Of a stretch of DNA of 64,000 nt, positions 10,120 through 19,500 are shown piece after piece. A program made the translations under genes and the position numbers. Within the stretch, counting starts at the first letter, position 1; each line of letters begins with the position of its first letter. The notes beneath the pieces were generated by a model. That model saw only the letters and a list, made by a program, of their open reading frames with translations. It did no database searches and was not told the origin of the DNA. The stretch is taken from contig DASXDG010000066.1 of the NCBI GenBank assembly GCA_036490795.1, positions 1 through 64,000 on the forward strand, read 5' to 3'. Source of the DNA: JAFARZ01 sp036490795. GTDB taxonomy: Bacteria; Actinomycetota; Actinomycetes; Streptosporangiales; Streptosporangiaceae.

Positions 10120-11535
10120 ATGGTGCGCCGCACCCGCCTGCTGGCGCTGGTCACGCTGGCCACGATCAACGTAATCACGCTGGTAGGCGGCATCGCGGTG
10201 GCGCTGATGCTGCCCGGACGACTCGCGGCGCTGCGCATTCCCTCGGTCGCGACCGGTCATGTCACCGTCGCCGGACCGGTGCTGCGGGCAGGGCCGGCCG
10301 GCCCGCTGCCCACCGCCAGCGGACTGGGCTCCGTGCTGTCCGGCCCGCTCTCTTCCGGCCAGCTGGGCCCGGATGTGTACGCGATCGTCACCGACCCGCG
10401 GACCGGTCAGGTGCTGTACTCGCGCGACGCGCTCCAGAGCGCCACGCCGGCCTCCACGGCGAAGCTGGCCACGGCGACCGCCGCGCTGGCCACGCTCGGC
10501 GAAAGCGCCAGGTTCACCACGCGCGTGCTCTCGCCCCGGCCGGGTCAGATCATCCTGGTGGGCGGCGGGGATCCGGTGCTGGCGGTGAATCCGTACCCGG
10601 CCGGCGACTACCCGCAGCCCGCCACGCTGGCCGACCTGGCCGCCAGCACAGCGCGGGCACTCAAGGCGTCGGGCACGACCTCGGTCCAGCTCGGCTACGA
10701 CTCCTCCCTGTACTCCGGCCCCGGGCTGGCCCCGGGCTGGCCAGCGTCGTACGTGACCACGGGGAACGTCACCGACATCGTGCCGCTCGAGGTGGATCAG
10801 GGCCGGCTGAACGCGGCGGGCAACCCCGAGGACTCCGACGACGCCGGCAACTTCCAGCCGAGGGCGGCCCATCCGGCACAGATGGCGGCCGACTCCTTCG
10901 CCGCGCTGCTCTCCGCCGACGGCATCAAGGTCAGCGGCCCCCCGTCCGCGCGGACCGCGCCGGCCGGCGCCTCGGCGCTGGCCAGCGTCAGCTCGCCGCC
11001 GCTGTCGGCGATCGTCGAGCAGATGCTGGCGGAGAGCAACAACGTGATCGCGGAGAACCTGGCCAGGCACATCGCGCTCGCCACCGGCCATCCGGCCACG
11101 TTCGCCGGCGGCGCCGCCGCGGTCACCGCGGAGCTGCGCAAGCTGGGCGTTAGCACCAGCTTCGCCATGGTGGACGGCAGCGGCCTGTCGCCGGATGACG
11201 CGATCGCTCCGGCCACGCTGGCCAAGGTGCTCCAGGTGGTGGTCGAGCGACCGGAGCTGCGTACGCTGCTGGCCGGTCTGCCGGTGGCCGGCTTCTCCGG
11301 CACGCTGGCCCCCGGCGGGAGTGTCTTCGGCGGCATCGACGGGACGGCGCTCGGCATGATCAGGGCCAAGACCGGCAACCTGGCCTCGGTGGCGTCCCTG
11401 GCCGGGGTGGCTTACGACAAGGACGGCACGCTGCTCGCCTTCGCGTTCATGGCGGATCGGGCGACCTCGCTGGACGGTGCGGCCTCGGCGATCGACGATG
11501 CGGCTGCCGAACTGGCGGGATGCGGCTGCCGGTAG
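10120..11535 (+). CDS. dacB: D-alanyl-D-alanine carboxypeptidase, PBP4/S13 family
   Basis: Periplasm-side DD-peptidase that trims or cleaves peptidoglycan. 471 aa. The N-terminal hydrophobic stretch at about 8-30 acts as signal or anchor. The three penicillin-binding motifs are present: STAK (SxxK), SNN (SxN) and KTG near the C-terminus (AKTGNL). The S13 insert domain lies between SxxK and SxN. ATG 10120 was chosen over TTG 10117 because GAGGTGA lies about 6 nt upstream. Ends 14 nt before the next gene. Confidence 0.93.
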   Translation: MVRRTRLLALVTLATINVITLVGGIAVALMLPGRLAALRIPSVATGHVTVAGPVLRAGPAGPLPTASGLGSVLSGPLSSGQLGPDVYAIVTDPRTGQVLYSRDALQSATPASTAKLATATAALATLGESARFTTRVLSPRPGQIILVGGGDPVLAVNPYPAGDYPQPATLADLAASTARALKASGTTSVQLGYDSSLYSGPGLAPGWPASYVTTGNVTDIVPLEVDQGRLNAAGNPEDSDDAGNFQPRAAHPAQMAADSFAALLSADGIKVSGPPSARTAPAGASALASVSSPPLSAIVEQMLAESNNVIAENLARHIALATGHPATFAGGAAAVTAELRKLGVSTSFAMVDGSGLSPDDAIAPATLAKVLQVVVERPELRTLLAGLPVAGFSGTLAPGGSVFGGIDGTALGMIRAKTGNLASVASLAGVAYDKDGTLLAFAFMADRATSLDGAASAIDDAAAELAGCGCR

Positions 11536-11549
11536 CGTACGGTTGGAGT

Positions 11550-12683
11550 GTGAGTACTCCGCAGATGATCGACTGGGAAGTCGCGGTAAACACTGGTATC
11601 CGGTGGGCACGGCCGGGTCCCCAAGTCAGCCTGAGCGAGGCCCGGCGGACCGTTGCCGAGCTGCGTGAGCTGGCCTTGACCGTAGCAGAGCCGGTCCAGG
11701 AAGTCACCGGCATGGTCTCCGCCGAGGAGGTCGGCCGGATCGCGGTCGTGGACCGGCCCGGCTGGATCAGGGCGAATGTGGACGGCTTCCGGGTAGTACT
11801 CGAACCGCTGGTCGAGCAGCTGCGCGCCAAACAGAACGCTTCCGCTGAGGGTTCGCGGGCCTCCTCTGGCGGCTCGATGTTCGGCGGTGTGGGTTCCCGT
11901 TTCACCGGGATCCAGGCCGGGCTGATCCTCGCCTACCTGTCCGGGCGGGTGCTCGGCCAGTACGAGCTGTTCCTGCCTCCGTCCGAGGACGGCACCTCCC
12001 TGGGCCGCCTCACCCTGGTCGCGCCGAACATCGTCATGGTCGAGCGTGAGCTCGGCGTGGATGTCCACGACTTCCGCAAGTGGGTGTGCCTGCACGAGGA
12101 GACGCACCGGCTCCAGTTCACCGCCGTGCCCTGGCTGCGCGACTACGTCCAGGGGCAGATGACCAAGTTCCTGCTCGCCTCCGAGCTCGACCCAGGTGCC
12201 CTGTTCGGCAGGCTCCGTTCGGTGGCGGACGCGATGGGTGACGCGGTCCGTGGCGGCGGCGAAGGCGGCGGCCTGATCGACGCCGTGGTGACCCCCGAGC
12301 AGCGCGAGATCATGGATCGGCTCACCGCCGTGATGACGCTGGTGGAAGGGCACGGCGACTTCGTCATGGACGCCGCGGGTCCGCAGGTCGTGCCGTCGGT
12401 GGAGCACATCAGGGAGCGGTTCAGCGCCCGCCGCGGGTCATCCGGCCGGGTCGAGCAGGCGCTGCGGCGGCTGCTGGGCATCGACATGAAGATGAAGCAG
12501 TACGCGGAGGGCTCCGTATTCGTCAAGACCGTGGTGGACGAGATCGGCATGTCGGCCTTCAACAAGGTGTGGACGTCACCGGAAACCCTGCCGACGCGCG
12601 AAGAGATCGGCCACCCGGAAGCGTGGATGGCCCGTGTGACCGGGGCCCCGTCGGCTCCCGCCCCGTCCGAGCCCGCCGAGTAA
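11550..12683 (+). CDS. DUF2342 zinc-dependent metalloprotease-like protein
   Basis: A 377-aa member of the actinobacterial family once annotated as coenzyme F420 biosynthesis associated. Seen: WVCLHEETHRLQFTAVPWLRDY with the HExxH zinc motif (HEETH), a downstream EGHGDFVMDA that could supply a third ligand, and a conserved ELFLPP segment. Position between dacB and tilS is conserved in actinomycetes. GTG 11550 was chosen because TACGGT lies 6 nt upstream, a leaderless-type promoter. Proteolytic activity is an inference. Confidence 0.88.
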   Translation: MSTPQMIDWEVAVNTGIRWARPGPQVSLSEARRTVAELRELALTVAEPVQEVTGMVSAEEVGRIAVVDRPGWIRANVDGFRVVLEPLVEQLRAKQNASAEGSRASSGGSMFGGVGSRFTGIQAGLILAYLSGRVLGQYELFLPPSEDGTSLGRLTLVAPNIVMVERELGVDVHDFRKWVCLHEETHRLQFTAVPWLRDYVQGQMTKFLLASELDPGALFGRLRSVADAMGDAVRGGGEGGGLIDAVVTPEQREIMDRLTAVMTLVEGHGDFVMDAAGPQVVPSVEHIRERFSARRGSSGRVEQALRRLLGIDMKMKQYAEGSVFVKTVVDEIGMSAFNKVWTSPETLPTREEIGHPEAWMARVTGAPSAPAPSEPAE

Positions 12684-12810
12684 CCCGGCGTCCCGAGCTC
12701 CTGAGCCGCCCGATGCCGCCGCCCGCCCAAGCCGCAACACGTGCCCAGGCCGCTGCATGCGCCCCACTGGCACCGTCGGCACGCCCGGCTGGACCCATCA
12801 GTGCCGACAG

Positions 12811-12856
12811 GCCGGCCAATGACGGCAGGCCGGCCAATGACGGCAGGCCGGCCCGG
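12811..12856. repeat. 18-nt tandem repeat beside palindromic element A
   Basis: GCCGGCCAATGACGGCAG is repeated at 12811 and 12829, with a partial third copy. It lies immediately upstream of element A, in the 466-bp gap between the DUF2342 gene and tilS. Confidence 0.8.
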
Positions 12857-12862
12857 CCGGGC

Positions 12863-12945
12863 ATTATCGCGGTAAATCGGTTTTACGCGGGAGATAACTC
12901 TGCTGTGAGCACTGTTTTTTACCGCGAAGAAGCGAATTACCGCGA
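12863..12945 (-). repeat. Interspersed palindromic element, copy A (inverted)
   Basis: About 83 bp, in opposite orientation to the other four copies. On the minus strand it reads CGCGGTAATT, then CGCGGTAAAAAAC, the central TGCTCACAGCA, then CCCGCG and TTTACCGCGATAAT. Four CGCGG/CCGCG blocks are arranged symmetrically around the TGCT-CAC-AGCA centre. The only copy between two genes on the same strand. Confidence 0.8.
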
Positions 12946-13030
12946 CGATCGCTGCCGCGACGATCGCTGCCGTGACGATCGCTGCCGTGACCGCCGCTGC
13001 CGTGACGATCATCGCCGTGACCGCCGCTGG
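12941..13030. repeat. 15-nt tandem repeat, six units
   Basis: Six 15-nt units of the type CGTGACGATCGCTGC, beginning at the end of element A. The first two are identical and later ones diverge. Open frames cross it, but the repeat and low complexity argue against coding. The rest of the gap up to tilS shows a degenerate TTGCCGAYGTGRCCAATG repeat and nothing else recognisable. Confidence 0.85.
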
Positions 13031-13149
13031 CGTTGCCGATGTGACCAATGTTGCCGACGTGGCCAATGTTGGTGTCGTGGTCGCTGTCGTCCCGGCGGTC
13101 GCGCCGGGACGGGACGCCGCTATTCGCCGGCCGGCGAGGGCTAGCGGCG

Positions 13150-14172
13150 ATGGGGCCGGGGGCGGCTGTCGCCGACATCCGCAACGCCGTGCGGACCTGC
13201 CTGGCGGACCTTGAGCCGGGCGATGTCGTGCTCGTTGCCTGTTCTGGCGGCGCCGATTCGCTGGCGCTGGCCGCCGCGCTGGCCTTCGTCGGGCCGAAGC
13301 TGGGGCTGCGTTGCGGTGCGGTGACCGTCGACCACGGCCTGCAGGAAGGCTCGGCCGAGCGCGCGGCCGCCGTCGTGGAGGTGCTGCACCGGCTTGAGCT
13401 CGATCCCGTCTACAGCGTTGCGGTGGAAGTCGCGGACACCAGGGCGGGCGGGCCGGAGGCGGCGGCGCGAGCGGCCAGGTACCGCGCGCTCGACGAGGTG
13501 GCCGAGCGGGCCTCAAGCCAGAGCCAGAGCCAAGCGGTGATCCTGCTCGGGCACACGATGGACGACCAGGCCGAGACGGTGCTGCTCGGGCTGGCGCGCG
13601 GTGCCGGTGCCCGTTCACTGGCCGGCATGCCAGAACGCCGGGGCAGCTACCGCCGGCCGCTGCTCGGTATCCGCAGGGCCGGCACCGTGAAGGCCTGCGA
13701 CGAACTCGGCCTCCAAACCTGGCAAGACCCGCACAATTCCGATACCCATTACGCCAGGGTCAGGGTCAGGGGCCAGGCGTTGCCGGCCCTTGAGGCGGCG
13801 CTCGGTCCAGGCGTGACCGAGGCGCTGGCCAGGACGGCGCAGCAACTGCGTGCCGATGCCGACTGCCTGGATGATCTCGCGTTCACCGAAAGCGAACACC
13901 TGCGGGGAAACGCCTCCGACCCGTCCGGGGTCGACGCCAAGTACCTGTCCGGACTCCCCGAGGCGATCAGGACCCGGGTCATCCGCGAGGCCGCCATCAT
14001 GGCCGGCGCGCCGCCGGGAGCGCTGACCGCCAGGCACGTGCGGCAGGTGGAAGAGCTGGTGACATGCTGGCACGGGCAGCGGTGGGCCGACTTGCCGGGT
14101 GGGATACGGGTCCGCCGCCGCGACGGCAAGTTGTGGTTCACCAGTGGAGCCGAAAGCCGACAAGGAGACTAG
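13150..14172 (+). CDS. tilS: tRNA(Ile)-lysidine synthase
   Basis: Modifies the wobble cytidine of tRNA-Ile(CAU) to lysidine with ATP and lysine. 340 aa. The PP-loop SGGADS is seen at about residues 32-37, then VDHGLQ, and GHTMDDQAETVLLGLARGAG, all standard TilS motifs. The C-terminal domain is shorter than in E. coli, as usual for actinobacteria. ATG 13150 was chosen with GAGGG 9 nt upstream; the open frame extends further into repeat DNA. The stop overlaps the hpt start by 1 nt. Confidence 0.93.
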   Translation: MGPGAAVADIRNAVRTCLADLEPGDVVLVACSGGADSLALAAALAFVGPKLGLRCGAVTVDHGLQEGSAERAAAVVEVLHRLELDPVYSVAVEVADTRAGGPEAAARAARYRALDEVAERASSQSQSQAVILLGHTMDDQAETVLLGLARGAGARSLAGMPERRGSYRRPLLGIRRAGTVKACDELGLQTWQDPHNSDTHYARVRVRGQALPALEAALGPGVTEALARTAQQLRADADCLDDLAFTESEHLRGNASDPSGVDAKYLSGLPEAIRTRVIREAAIMAGAPPGALTARHVRQVEELVTCWHGQRWADLPGGIRVRRRDGKLWFTSGAESRQGD

Positions 14173-14729
14173 TGGACGCGAGTGACATGGGCCCGGCGCT
14201 GAAGGACGTACTGATTACGTCCGAGCGGCTGCAGGCACGGATCAAGGAGCTGGCCGCCCAGATCGACGCCGATTACGCGGGCCGTGACCTGCTCGTGGTG
14301 GGCGTGCTCAAGGGCGCCATCATGGTCATGGCAGACCTGGCCAGGGCCATGAGCCTGCCGGTGGAGATGGACTGGATGGCCGTCTCTTCCTATGGTTCTG
14401 GCACCAAGTCCTCGGGCGTCGTCCGGATCCTCAAGGATCTCGACACCGACATCACCGGGCGGCACGTGCTGGTCGTGGAGGACATCGTGGACTCCGGCCT
14501 GACCCTGTCCTGGCTGGCCGGCAACCTGCGCTCACGTGAGCCGGCCTCGCTCGCCGTCTGCGCCATGCTGCGCAAGCCCGCGTCGGCCCAGACGCACGTC
14601 GAGGTGGCCTACACCGGCTTCGACATCGGGGACGAGTTCGTGGTCGGATACGGTCTGGACTACGCCCAGCGCTACCGGAACCTTCCGTTCATCGGGACGC
14701 TCGCCCCGCAGGTCTACCAGAGCCACTAG
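14172..14729 (+). CDS. hpt: Hypoxanthine phosphoribosyltransferase
   Basis: Purine salvage enzyme using PRPP. 185 aa. The PRPP-binding motif VLVVEDIVDSGLTL is around residues 96-109, with LVVGVLKGAIMVMADLAR earlier and YRNLPFIGTL near the end. GTG 14172 was chosen because AAGGAG sits 4 nt upstream; the alternative ATG 15 nt later is too far from it. It overlaps tilS by one base and is probably co-transcribed with it. Confidence 0.95.
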   Translation: MDASDMGPALKDVLITSERLQARIKELAAQIDADYAGRDLLVVGVLKGAIMVMADLARAMSLPVEMDWMAVSSYGSGTKSSGVVRILKDLDTDITGRHVLVVEDIVDSGLTLSWLAGNLRSREPASLAVCAMLRKPASAQTHVEVAYTGFDIGDEFVVGYGLDYAQRYRNLPFIGTLAPQVYQSH

Positions 14730-14884
14730 GGATCGCCCGTATTCGGCAGCGCTGTTCGAAACAGTGGCAGGGAACACATTCCGAGCCGGGTAGCGTTGAC
14801 TCCACAGACGTGACGCCCAGCCGGTGTACCGTCTATGAAAGCATGGCCATCCCGGCGGAGGTCGACGGGACTGTGAGGCTGGTC

Positions 14885-14925
14885 AGGAGGGAACGGCCCC
14901 AAGCCGACGGGGCCGCTCATCGATG
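14885..14925 (+). promoter_or_regulatory. ftsH leader: SD, 7-bp hairpin, then start codon
   Basis: A strong AGGAGGG (14885-14891) lies 31 nt before the only available ATG. Between them CGGCCCC (14894-14900) pairs with GGGGCCG (14909-14915). Folding removes 22 nt and leaves a 9-nt spacing, close to optimal. The hairpin may therefore control ftsH translation. Confidence 0.6.
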
Positions 14926-16953
14926 GAGATAAGGCGCTTGTTCCGCGGGCCGCTGCTGCTCGTAATCGTGGCGGTGGTGCTCTTTATCATTGTGCTCGAT
15001 TTCGCCAATTCGGGCAGCTCTTACCAGGGCGCAGATACTTCGAGGATCGTCAGCCTCATCGAGCAAGGGCAGGTCAAGAGCGCACAGATCGTCGACAAGA
15101 ACCAGACGATCCAGATCACCACCAAGAGCGGGCAGAACCTCGAAGCCTCGTGGGTGACCGGCCAGGGTGTCGACCTCCAGCAGTTGCTCCAGCAGCAGTC
15201 CGACAAGGGCAACCTGTCAGAGGGCTATAACGTCACCATCCCCAAGAGCAACGTCCTGCTCGATCTGCTGCCGACGATATTCATCTGCGCGGTCATCTTC
15301 ATTTTCTTCTTCATCATGATGTCGCAGATGCAAGGCGGCGGCTCCCGCGTGATGAACTTCGGCAAGTCCCGGGCCAAGTTGATCACCAAGGACACGCCGA
15401 AAACGACGTTCGCCGACGTCGCCGGAGCGGATGAGGCCATCGAGGAACTGCAGGAGATCAAGGAATTCCTGCAGAACCCGGCCAAGTTCCAGGCGATCGG
15501 CGCGAAGATCCCCAAGGGCGTGCTCTTGTACGGCCCGCCGGGAACCGGCAAGACGCTGCTGGCCAGGGCCGTGGCGGGCGAGGCCGGCGTGCCGTTCTAC
15601 TCGATCTCCGGCTCCGACTTCGTGGAGATGTTCGTCGGTGTCGGCGCGTCGCGTGTTCGTGACCTGTTCGAGCAGGCCAAGGCCAACGCCCCGGCCATCG
15701 TGTTCGTCGACGAGATCGACGCGGTCGGCCGGCACCGTGGTGCCGGGCTCGGCGGCGGCCACGACGAGCGCGAGCAGACGCTGAACCAGATGCTGGTCGA
15801 GCTTGACGGCTTCGACACCAAGGGCGGCGTGATCGTGATCGCGGCCACTAACCGGCCCGACATCCTCGACCCCGCGCTGCTGCGCCCCGGCCGGTTCGAC
15901 CGGCAGATCGTGGTGGCCCAGCCCGACCTGGCTGGCCGCAAGGGCATCCTGCGCGTGCACGCCAGGGGCAAGCCCCTGGCGCCCGACGCCGACCTCGACA
16001 TCATCGCCAGGCGCACCCCCGGCTTCACCGGTGCCGACCTTGCCAACGTGATCAACGAGGGCGCGCTGCTGACCGCGCGGTCCAACGGCAAACTGATCAC
16101 GATGGCCAACCTCGAGGAGTCCATCGACCGGGTCATGGCCGGCCCGCAGCGCAAGAGTGCGATCCTGTCCGCGGCCGAGCGCAAGCTCATCGCCTACCAC
16201 GAGGGCGGGCACGCCCTGGTCGGTCACGCGATGCCGCACGCCGACCCGGTGCACAAGGTGACGATCATCCCGCGCGGCCGCGCCCTCGGCTACACCCAGG
16301 CGCTGCCGACCGAGGACAAGTTCCTCACCACACGTGCAGAAATGCTCGACCAGCTGGCCATGCTGCTCGGCGGGCGCACCGCGGAGGAGCTGATCTTCCA
16401 CGAGCCCACCACCGGTGCCTCCAACGACATCGAGAAGGCCACCGCGATCGCGCGTGGCATGGTCACCGAATACGGCATGAGCGAGCGGCTCGGCGCGCGG
16501 AAGTTCGGCAGCGGCGACAGCGAGCCGTTCCTCGGCCGGGACATGTCGCACAGCCGCGACTACTCCGAGGAGATCGCGTCGTCGATCGATGAGGAGATCC
16601 GGCGGCTGATCGAGTCGGCACACGACGAGGCCTGGGAAGTTCTCGTCGAGTACCGCGACGTCCTGGACAACCTGGTGCTGCGGCTGCTGGAGAAGGAAAC
16701 GGTGGCGCGCAAAGAGGTGCTGGAGATCTTCGCCCCGGTGGTGCAGCGGCCGGCCCGCGGCTCGTACACCGGCTACGGCAAGCGGCTGCCGTCGGACCGC
16801 CCGCCCATCATGACGCCGAAGGAACTGGCGCTCACCGCGGCCGGGAACACGGACGGCCAGAGCATAGCGCTGCCGCCGACCGGCGCCAACGGCGCCAACG
16901 GCGCCAGCGGGCAGGCGCTGGGCTTCGACTCGGAGCCGCGCGACACCGAATGA
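14923..16953 (+). CDS. ftsH: ATP-dependent zinc metalloprotease FtsH
   Basis: Membrane AAA+ protease that degrades misfolded and regulatory membrane proteins. 676 aa. TM1 about 10-27, extracytoplasmic domain to about 110, TM2 at 111-133. AAA module with Walker A GPPGTGKT at 204-211, Walker B VFVDEID, and SRH ATNRPDILDPALLRPGRFDRQ. The protease motif is HEGGH near 426. The C-terminal tail carries a short GAN repeat. No start codon other than ATG 14923 is in frame, although the SD is 31 nt away across a hairpin. The stop overlaps folE by 4 nt (ATGA). Confidence 0.97.
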   Translation: MEIRRLFRGPLLLVIVAVVLFIIVLDFANSGSSYQGADTSRIVSLIEQGQVKSAQIVDKNQTIQITTKSGQNLEASWVTGQGVDLQQLLQQQSDKGNLSEGYNVTIPKSNVLLDLLPTIFICAVIFIFFFIMMSQMQGGGSRVMNFGKSRAKLITKDTPKTTFADVAGADEAIEELQEIKEFLQNPAKFQAIGAKIPKGVLLYGPPGTGKTLLARAVAGEAGVPFYSISGSDFVEMFVGVGASRVRDLFEQAKANAPAIVFVDEIDAVGRHRGAGLGGGHDEREQTLNQMLVELDGFDTKGGVIVIAATNRPDILDPALLRPGRFDRQIVVAQPDLAGRKGILRVHARGKPLAPDADLDIIARRTPGFTGADLANVINEGALLTARSNGKLITMANLEESIDRVMAGPQRKSAILSAAERKLIAYHEGGHALVGHAMPHADPVHKVTIIPRGRALGYTQALPTEDKFLTTRAEMLDQLAMLLGGRTAEELIFHEPTTGASNDIEKATAIARGMVTEYGMSERLGARKFGSGDSEPFLGRDMSHSRDYSEEIASSIDEEIRRLIESAHDEAWEVLVEYRDVLDNLVLRLLEKETVARKEVLEIFAPVVQRPARGSYTGYGKRLPSDRPPIMTPKELALTAAGNTDGQSIALPPTGANGANGASGQALGFDSEPRDTE

Positions 16954-17561
16954 CCGACAACAACGGGGACAGCGCGCCCGACGATCCGCGGCCTGGCCTA
17001 GACGGGCCGCGGATCGAGCGGGCGGTCAAGGAGATCTTGCTCGCGATCGGCGAGGACCCGGACCGGGACGGCCTGCGCGATACCCCCGCCCGGGTGGCGC
17101 GCGCCTACGCCGAGCAGTTCGCCGGGCTGAGCCAGCGGCCGCAGGACGTGCTGACCACCGTCTTCGACATCGGGCACGACGAGATGGTGATCGTGCGCGA
17201 CATTGAGGTGTGCGGCACCTGTGAGCATCACCTGCTGCCGTTCATCGGCGTAGCGCACATCGGCTATATACCGAACGAGAAGGGCCAGATCACCGGCCTG
17301 TCCAAGCTGGCGAGGCTGGTAGACGTGTACGCGCGCAGGCCGCAGGTCCAGGAACGGATGACCTGCCAGGTGGCCGACGCGCTAGTGGACATACTCGAGC
17401 CGCGCGGCGTGATCGTGGTCATCGAGGCGGAGCACCTGTGCATGACCATGCGCGGAGTCCGCAAACCGGGGGCGCGCACCGTAACCTCCGCCGTACGCGG
17501 CGCTTTCCGCGATACAGTCACGCGTGCCGAGGCAATGAGCCTCATTTACGGCCACCACTGA
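16950..17561 (+). CDS. folE: GTP cyclohydrolase I
   Basis: First enzyme of tetrahydrofolate synthesis, GTP to dihydroneopterin triphosphate. 203 aa. Zinc ligands are seen in CGTCEHHLLPF and in EAEHLCMTMRGVRKPG; the substrate segment GLSKLARLVDVYARRPQVQERMT is intact. The ATG overlaps the ftsH stop by 4 nt, so it is translationally coupled. The following 94-nt gap holds a good Shine-Dalgarno for the next gene. Confidence 0.97.
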   Translation: MTDNNGDSAPDDPRPGLDGPRIERAVKEILLAIGEDPDRDGLRDTPARVARAYAEQFAGLSQRPQDVLTTVFDIGHDEMVIVRDIEVCGTCEHHLLPFIGVAHIGYIPNEKGQITGLSKLARLVDVYARRPQVQERMTCQVADALVDILEPRGVIVVIEAEHLCMTMRGVRKPGARTVTSAVRGAFRDTVTRAEAMSLIYGHH

Positions 17562-17655
17562 ACGAAAACGCATCCTGGTTCGTCTATTGGGTAGACCTGT
17601 GGATTGCTGACCACGTTCCGTCAATGGGGCCGTTGCTAAGGCTTGTGGAGGTACC

Positions 17656-19500
17656 GTGAGATCAGGACACGAGGCGACTCTGCCGCATCGTGGCCCGGGG
17701 CCTGATAAGAGATCTGCCGATATGAGCCAAAGCGACGAGGCTGGTAAGCACCAGCCCGACGGCCAAGCTGAGCGCCGACCCGACCGCAGGCATCAGCACG
17801 CCTGGGTACCGGGGATCGCCGCGCTGCTCACGCTGCTTACCGGTGTGCTCGACATCGTCGGGATCTTCCGCCCTGACTGGCCGCACCGGCTGCACAAGCT
17901 CCGGGTATTCGTGCCGGGGACGCTGACCAACGTCACCCGCAGCGCAGACGTCATTATCGGCCTGCTCCTGCTGCTGCTCGCGCACGGCCTGCGCCGTCGC
18001 AAGCGGCGGGCCTGGCAGGCGGTCACCGCGCTGCTCGCCTTCGACATCGGCATCCACCTGTTCCATTCGTCCCGGCACATCGCCACCGCGGTGGCCGCGT
18101 TCGTGGTGCTGGTCGTGCTGCTCTTCTTCCGCGAAGAGTTCTACGCGGAAGGCGACCGGCGGAACCGGTGGCGCGCGCTGTGGGCATTCGGCTGGCTGGT
18201 CGTGGCGGATGTCGCGATCGGGCTCTCCTACATCTACCTGGCGAACGATCTGGCCTCGGACTACTCGCTGTGGCAGCGGGTGCAGGAGGTGGTCTACGGG
18301 CTGGTCGGCGTGTCCGGCGAGATCGCCTGGATACCGGAGGCGCGCGGCGACCTGTTCAACGTCCTGACCAGCACGCTCGGCCTGTTCACAGTGATCGTCA
18401 CCCTCTACCTGTTCCTGCGGCCGGCCGAGCCGAGGGCAAGGCTCAGTGCCGCCGACGGGGCGCGGGTCAGGGACCTGCTTGACCGGCACGGCGACCGGGA
18501 CTCGCTCGGCTACTTCGCGCTGCGCGACGACAAGAGCGTGATCTGGTCGGCCACCGGCAAGGCGTGCATCAGCTACCGGGTCGTCTCCGGCGTCATGCTG
18601 GCCAGCGGTGACCCGATCGGTGATCCCGAGGCCTGGCCGGGCGCGATCGGCCCGTTCCTCGACGAGGCGGCCAGGCATGCCTGGGCGCCGGCGGTGATGG
18701 GTTGCAGCGAGCTGGGTGCGGAGGTGTGGTGCCGCGAAGCCGACCTGACCGCGCTTGAACTCGGTGACGAGGCGATCGTCGAGGTGGCCGACTTCAGCCT
18801 GAACGGGCGGGCCATGCGCAACGTCAGGCAGATGGTGACCCGGGTGTGCCGCAGCGGCTACACGGCGCAGATCCGGCGGGTGCGCGATATCCCGCGCCCG
18901 GAGCTCGATGAGATCGTCCGGGTCGCGGACACCTGGCGGGGCAGCCAGGCAGAACGCGGTTTCTCCATGGCGCTCGGCCGGATCGGCAAGCCAGGAGACG
19001 AGGAATGCGTGCTGGTCACGGCCAAGGAGCAGGGCGTGATCCGCGCCGTGCTCCAGCTTGTGCCGTGGGGCCCGGACGGGCTGTCCCTCGACCTGATGCG
19101 CCGGGACAAGAACGCGCAGCCCGGGCTGAACGACTACCTGATCGTGGAGATGATCAAGGCGGCGCCCGAGCTTGGCGTCAAGCGGGTCTCGCTGAACTTC
19201 GCGGTGTTCCGTGCCGCACTCGAGCGCGGCGAGCGCATCGGCGCGGGGCCGATCCTGAAGGCGTGGCGCAAGCTGCTCGTGTTCTCGTCCCGCTGGTTCC
19301 AGATCGAGTCGCTGTACAAGTTCAACGCCAAGTTCCAGCCGGTCTGGGAGCCGCGCTTCTTCGTGTTCACCGGCGCGAAGGATGCGCCGCGGGTGGCGCT
19401 GGCCGCGCTCGAAGCCGAGGCGTTCCTGGTCTGGCCGAGGATCGAGCTGAGGCGGCTCGGGCGGAAGGCGGCGCGAAGGCTAGGTCTGGTGCAGCGCTGA
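17656..19500 (+). CDS. Phosphatidylglycerol lysyltransferase-domain (DUF2156) membrane protein
   Basis: A 614-aa membrane protein. A hydrophilic N-terminus (about 1-48) is followed by several hydrophobic segments (about 50-70, 95-110, 118-160, 172-195, 240-260). A C-terminal DUF2156 acyltransferase domain (about 270-600) carries SLDLMRRDKNAQPGLNDYLIVEMI and KFNAKFQPVWEPRF, as in MprF and the LysX N-terminal region. Known relatives transfer lysine from Lys-tRNA to phosphatidylglycerol; no tRNA synthetase domain is fused here. GTG 17656 has GGAGG 5 nt upstream. The location between folE and folP is odd functionally but has parallels in actinomycetes. Confidence 0.85.
   Translation: MRSGHEATLPHRGPGPDKRSADMSQSDEAGKHQPDGQAERRPDRRHQHAWVPGIAALLTLLTGVLDIVGIFRPDWPHRLHKLRVFVPGTLTNVTRSADVIIGLLLLLLAHGLRRRKRRAWQAVTALLAFDIGIHLFHSSRHIATAVAAFVVLVVLLFFREEFYAEGDRRNRWRALWAFGWLVVADVAIGLSYIYLANDLASDYSLWQRVQEVVYGLVGVSGEIAWIPEARGDLFNVLTSTLGLFTVIVTLYLFLRPAEPRARLSAADGARVRDLLDRHGDRDSLGYFALRDDKSVIWSATGKACISYRVVSGVMLASGDPIGDPEAWPGAIGPFLDEAARHAWAPAVMGCSELGAEVWCREADLTALELGDEAIVEVADFSLNGRAMRNVRQMVTRVCRSGYTAQIRRVRDIPRPELDEIVRVADTWRGSQAERGFSMALGRIGKPGDEECVLVTAKEQGVIRAVLQLVPWGPDGLSLDLMRRDKNAQPGLNDYLIVEMIKAAPELGVKRVSLNFAVFRAALERGERIGAGPILKAWRKLLVFSSRWFQIESLYKFNAKFQPVWEPRFFVFTGAKDAPRVALAALEAEAFLVWPRIELRRLGRKAARRLGLVQR

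Noticed and set aside
12143..13618. 491-aa minus-strand open frame across DUF2342, the repeats and tilS
   Set aside because: It runs through two real plus-strand genes and tandem repeats; its translation is low-complexity Arg/Pro/Ala.
14750..14780. LexA/SOS box near CTGTTCGAAACAG
   Set aside because: The symmetry is short and does not match the actinobacterial SOS consensus of CGAAC and GTTCG half-sites at the right spacing.
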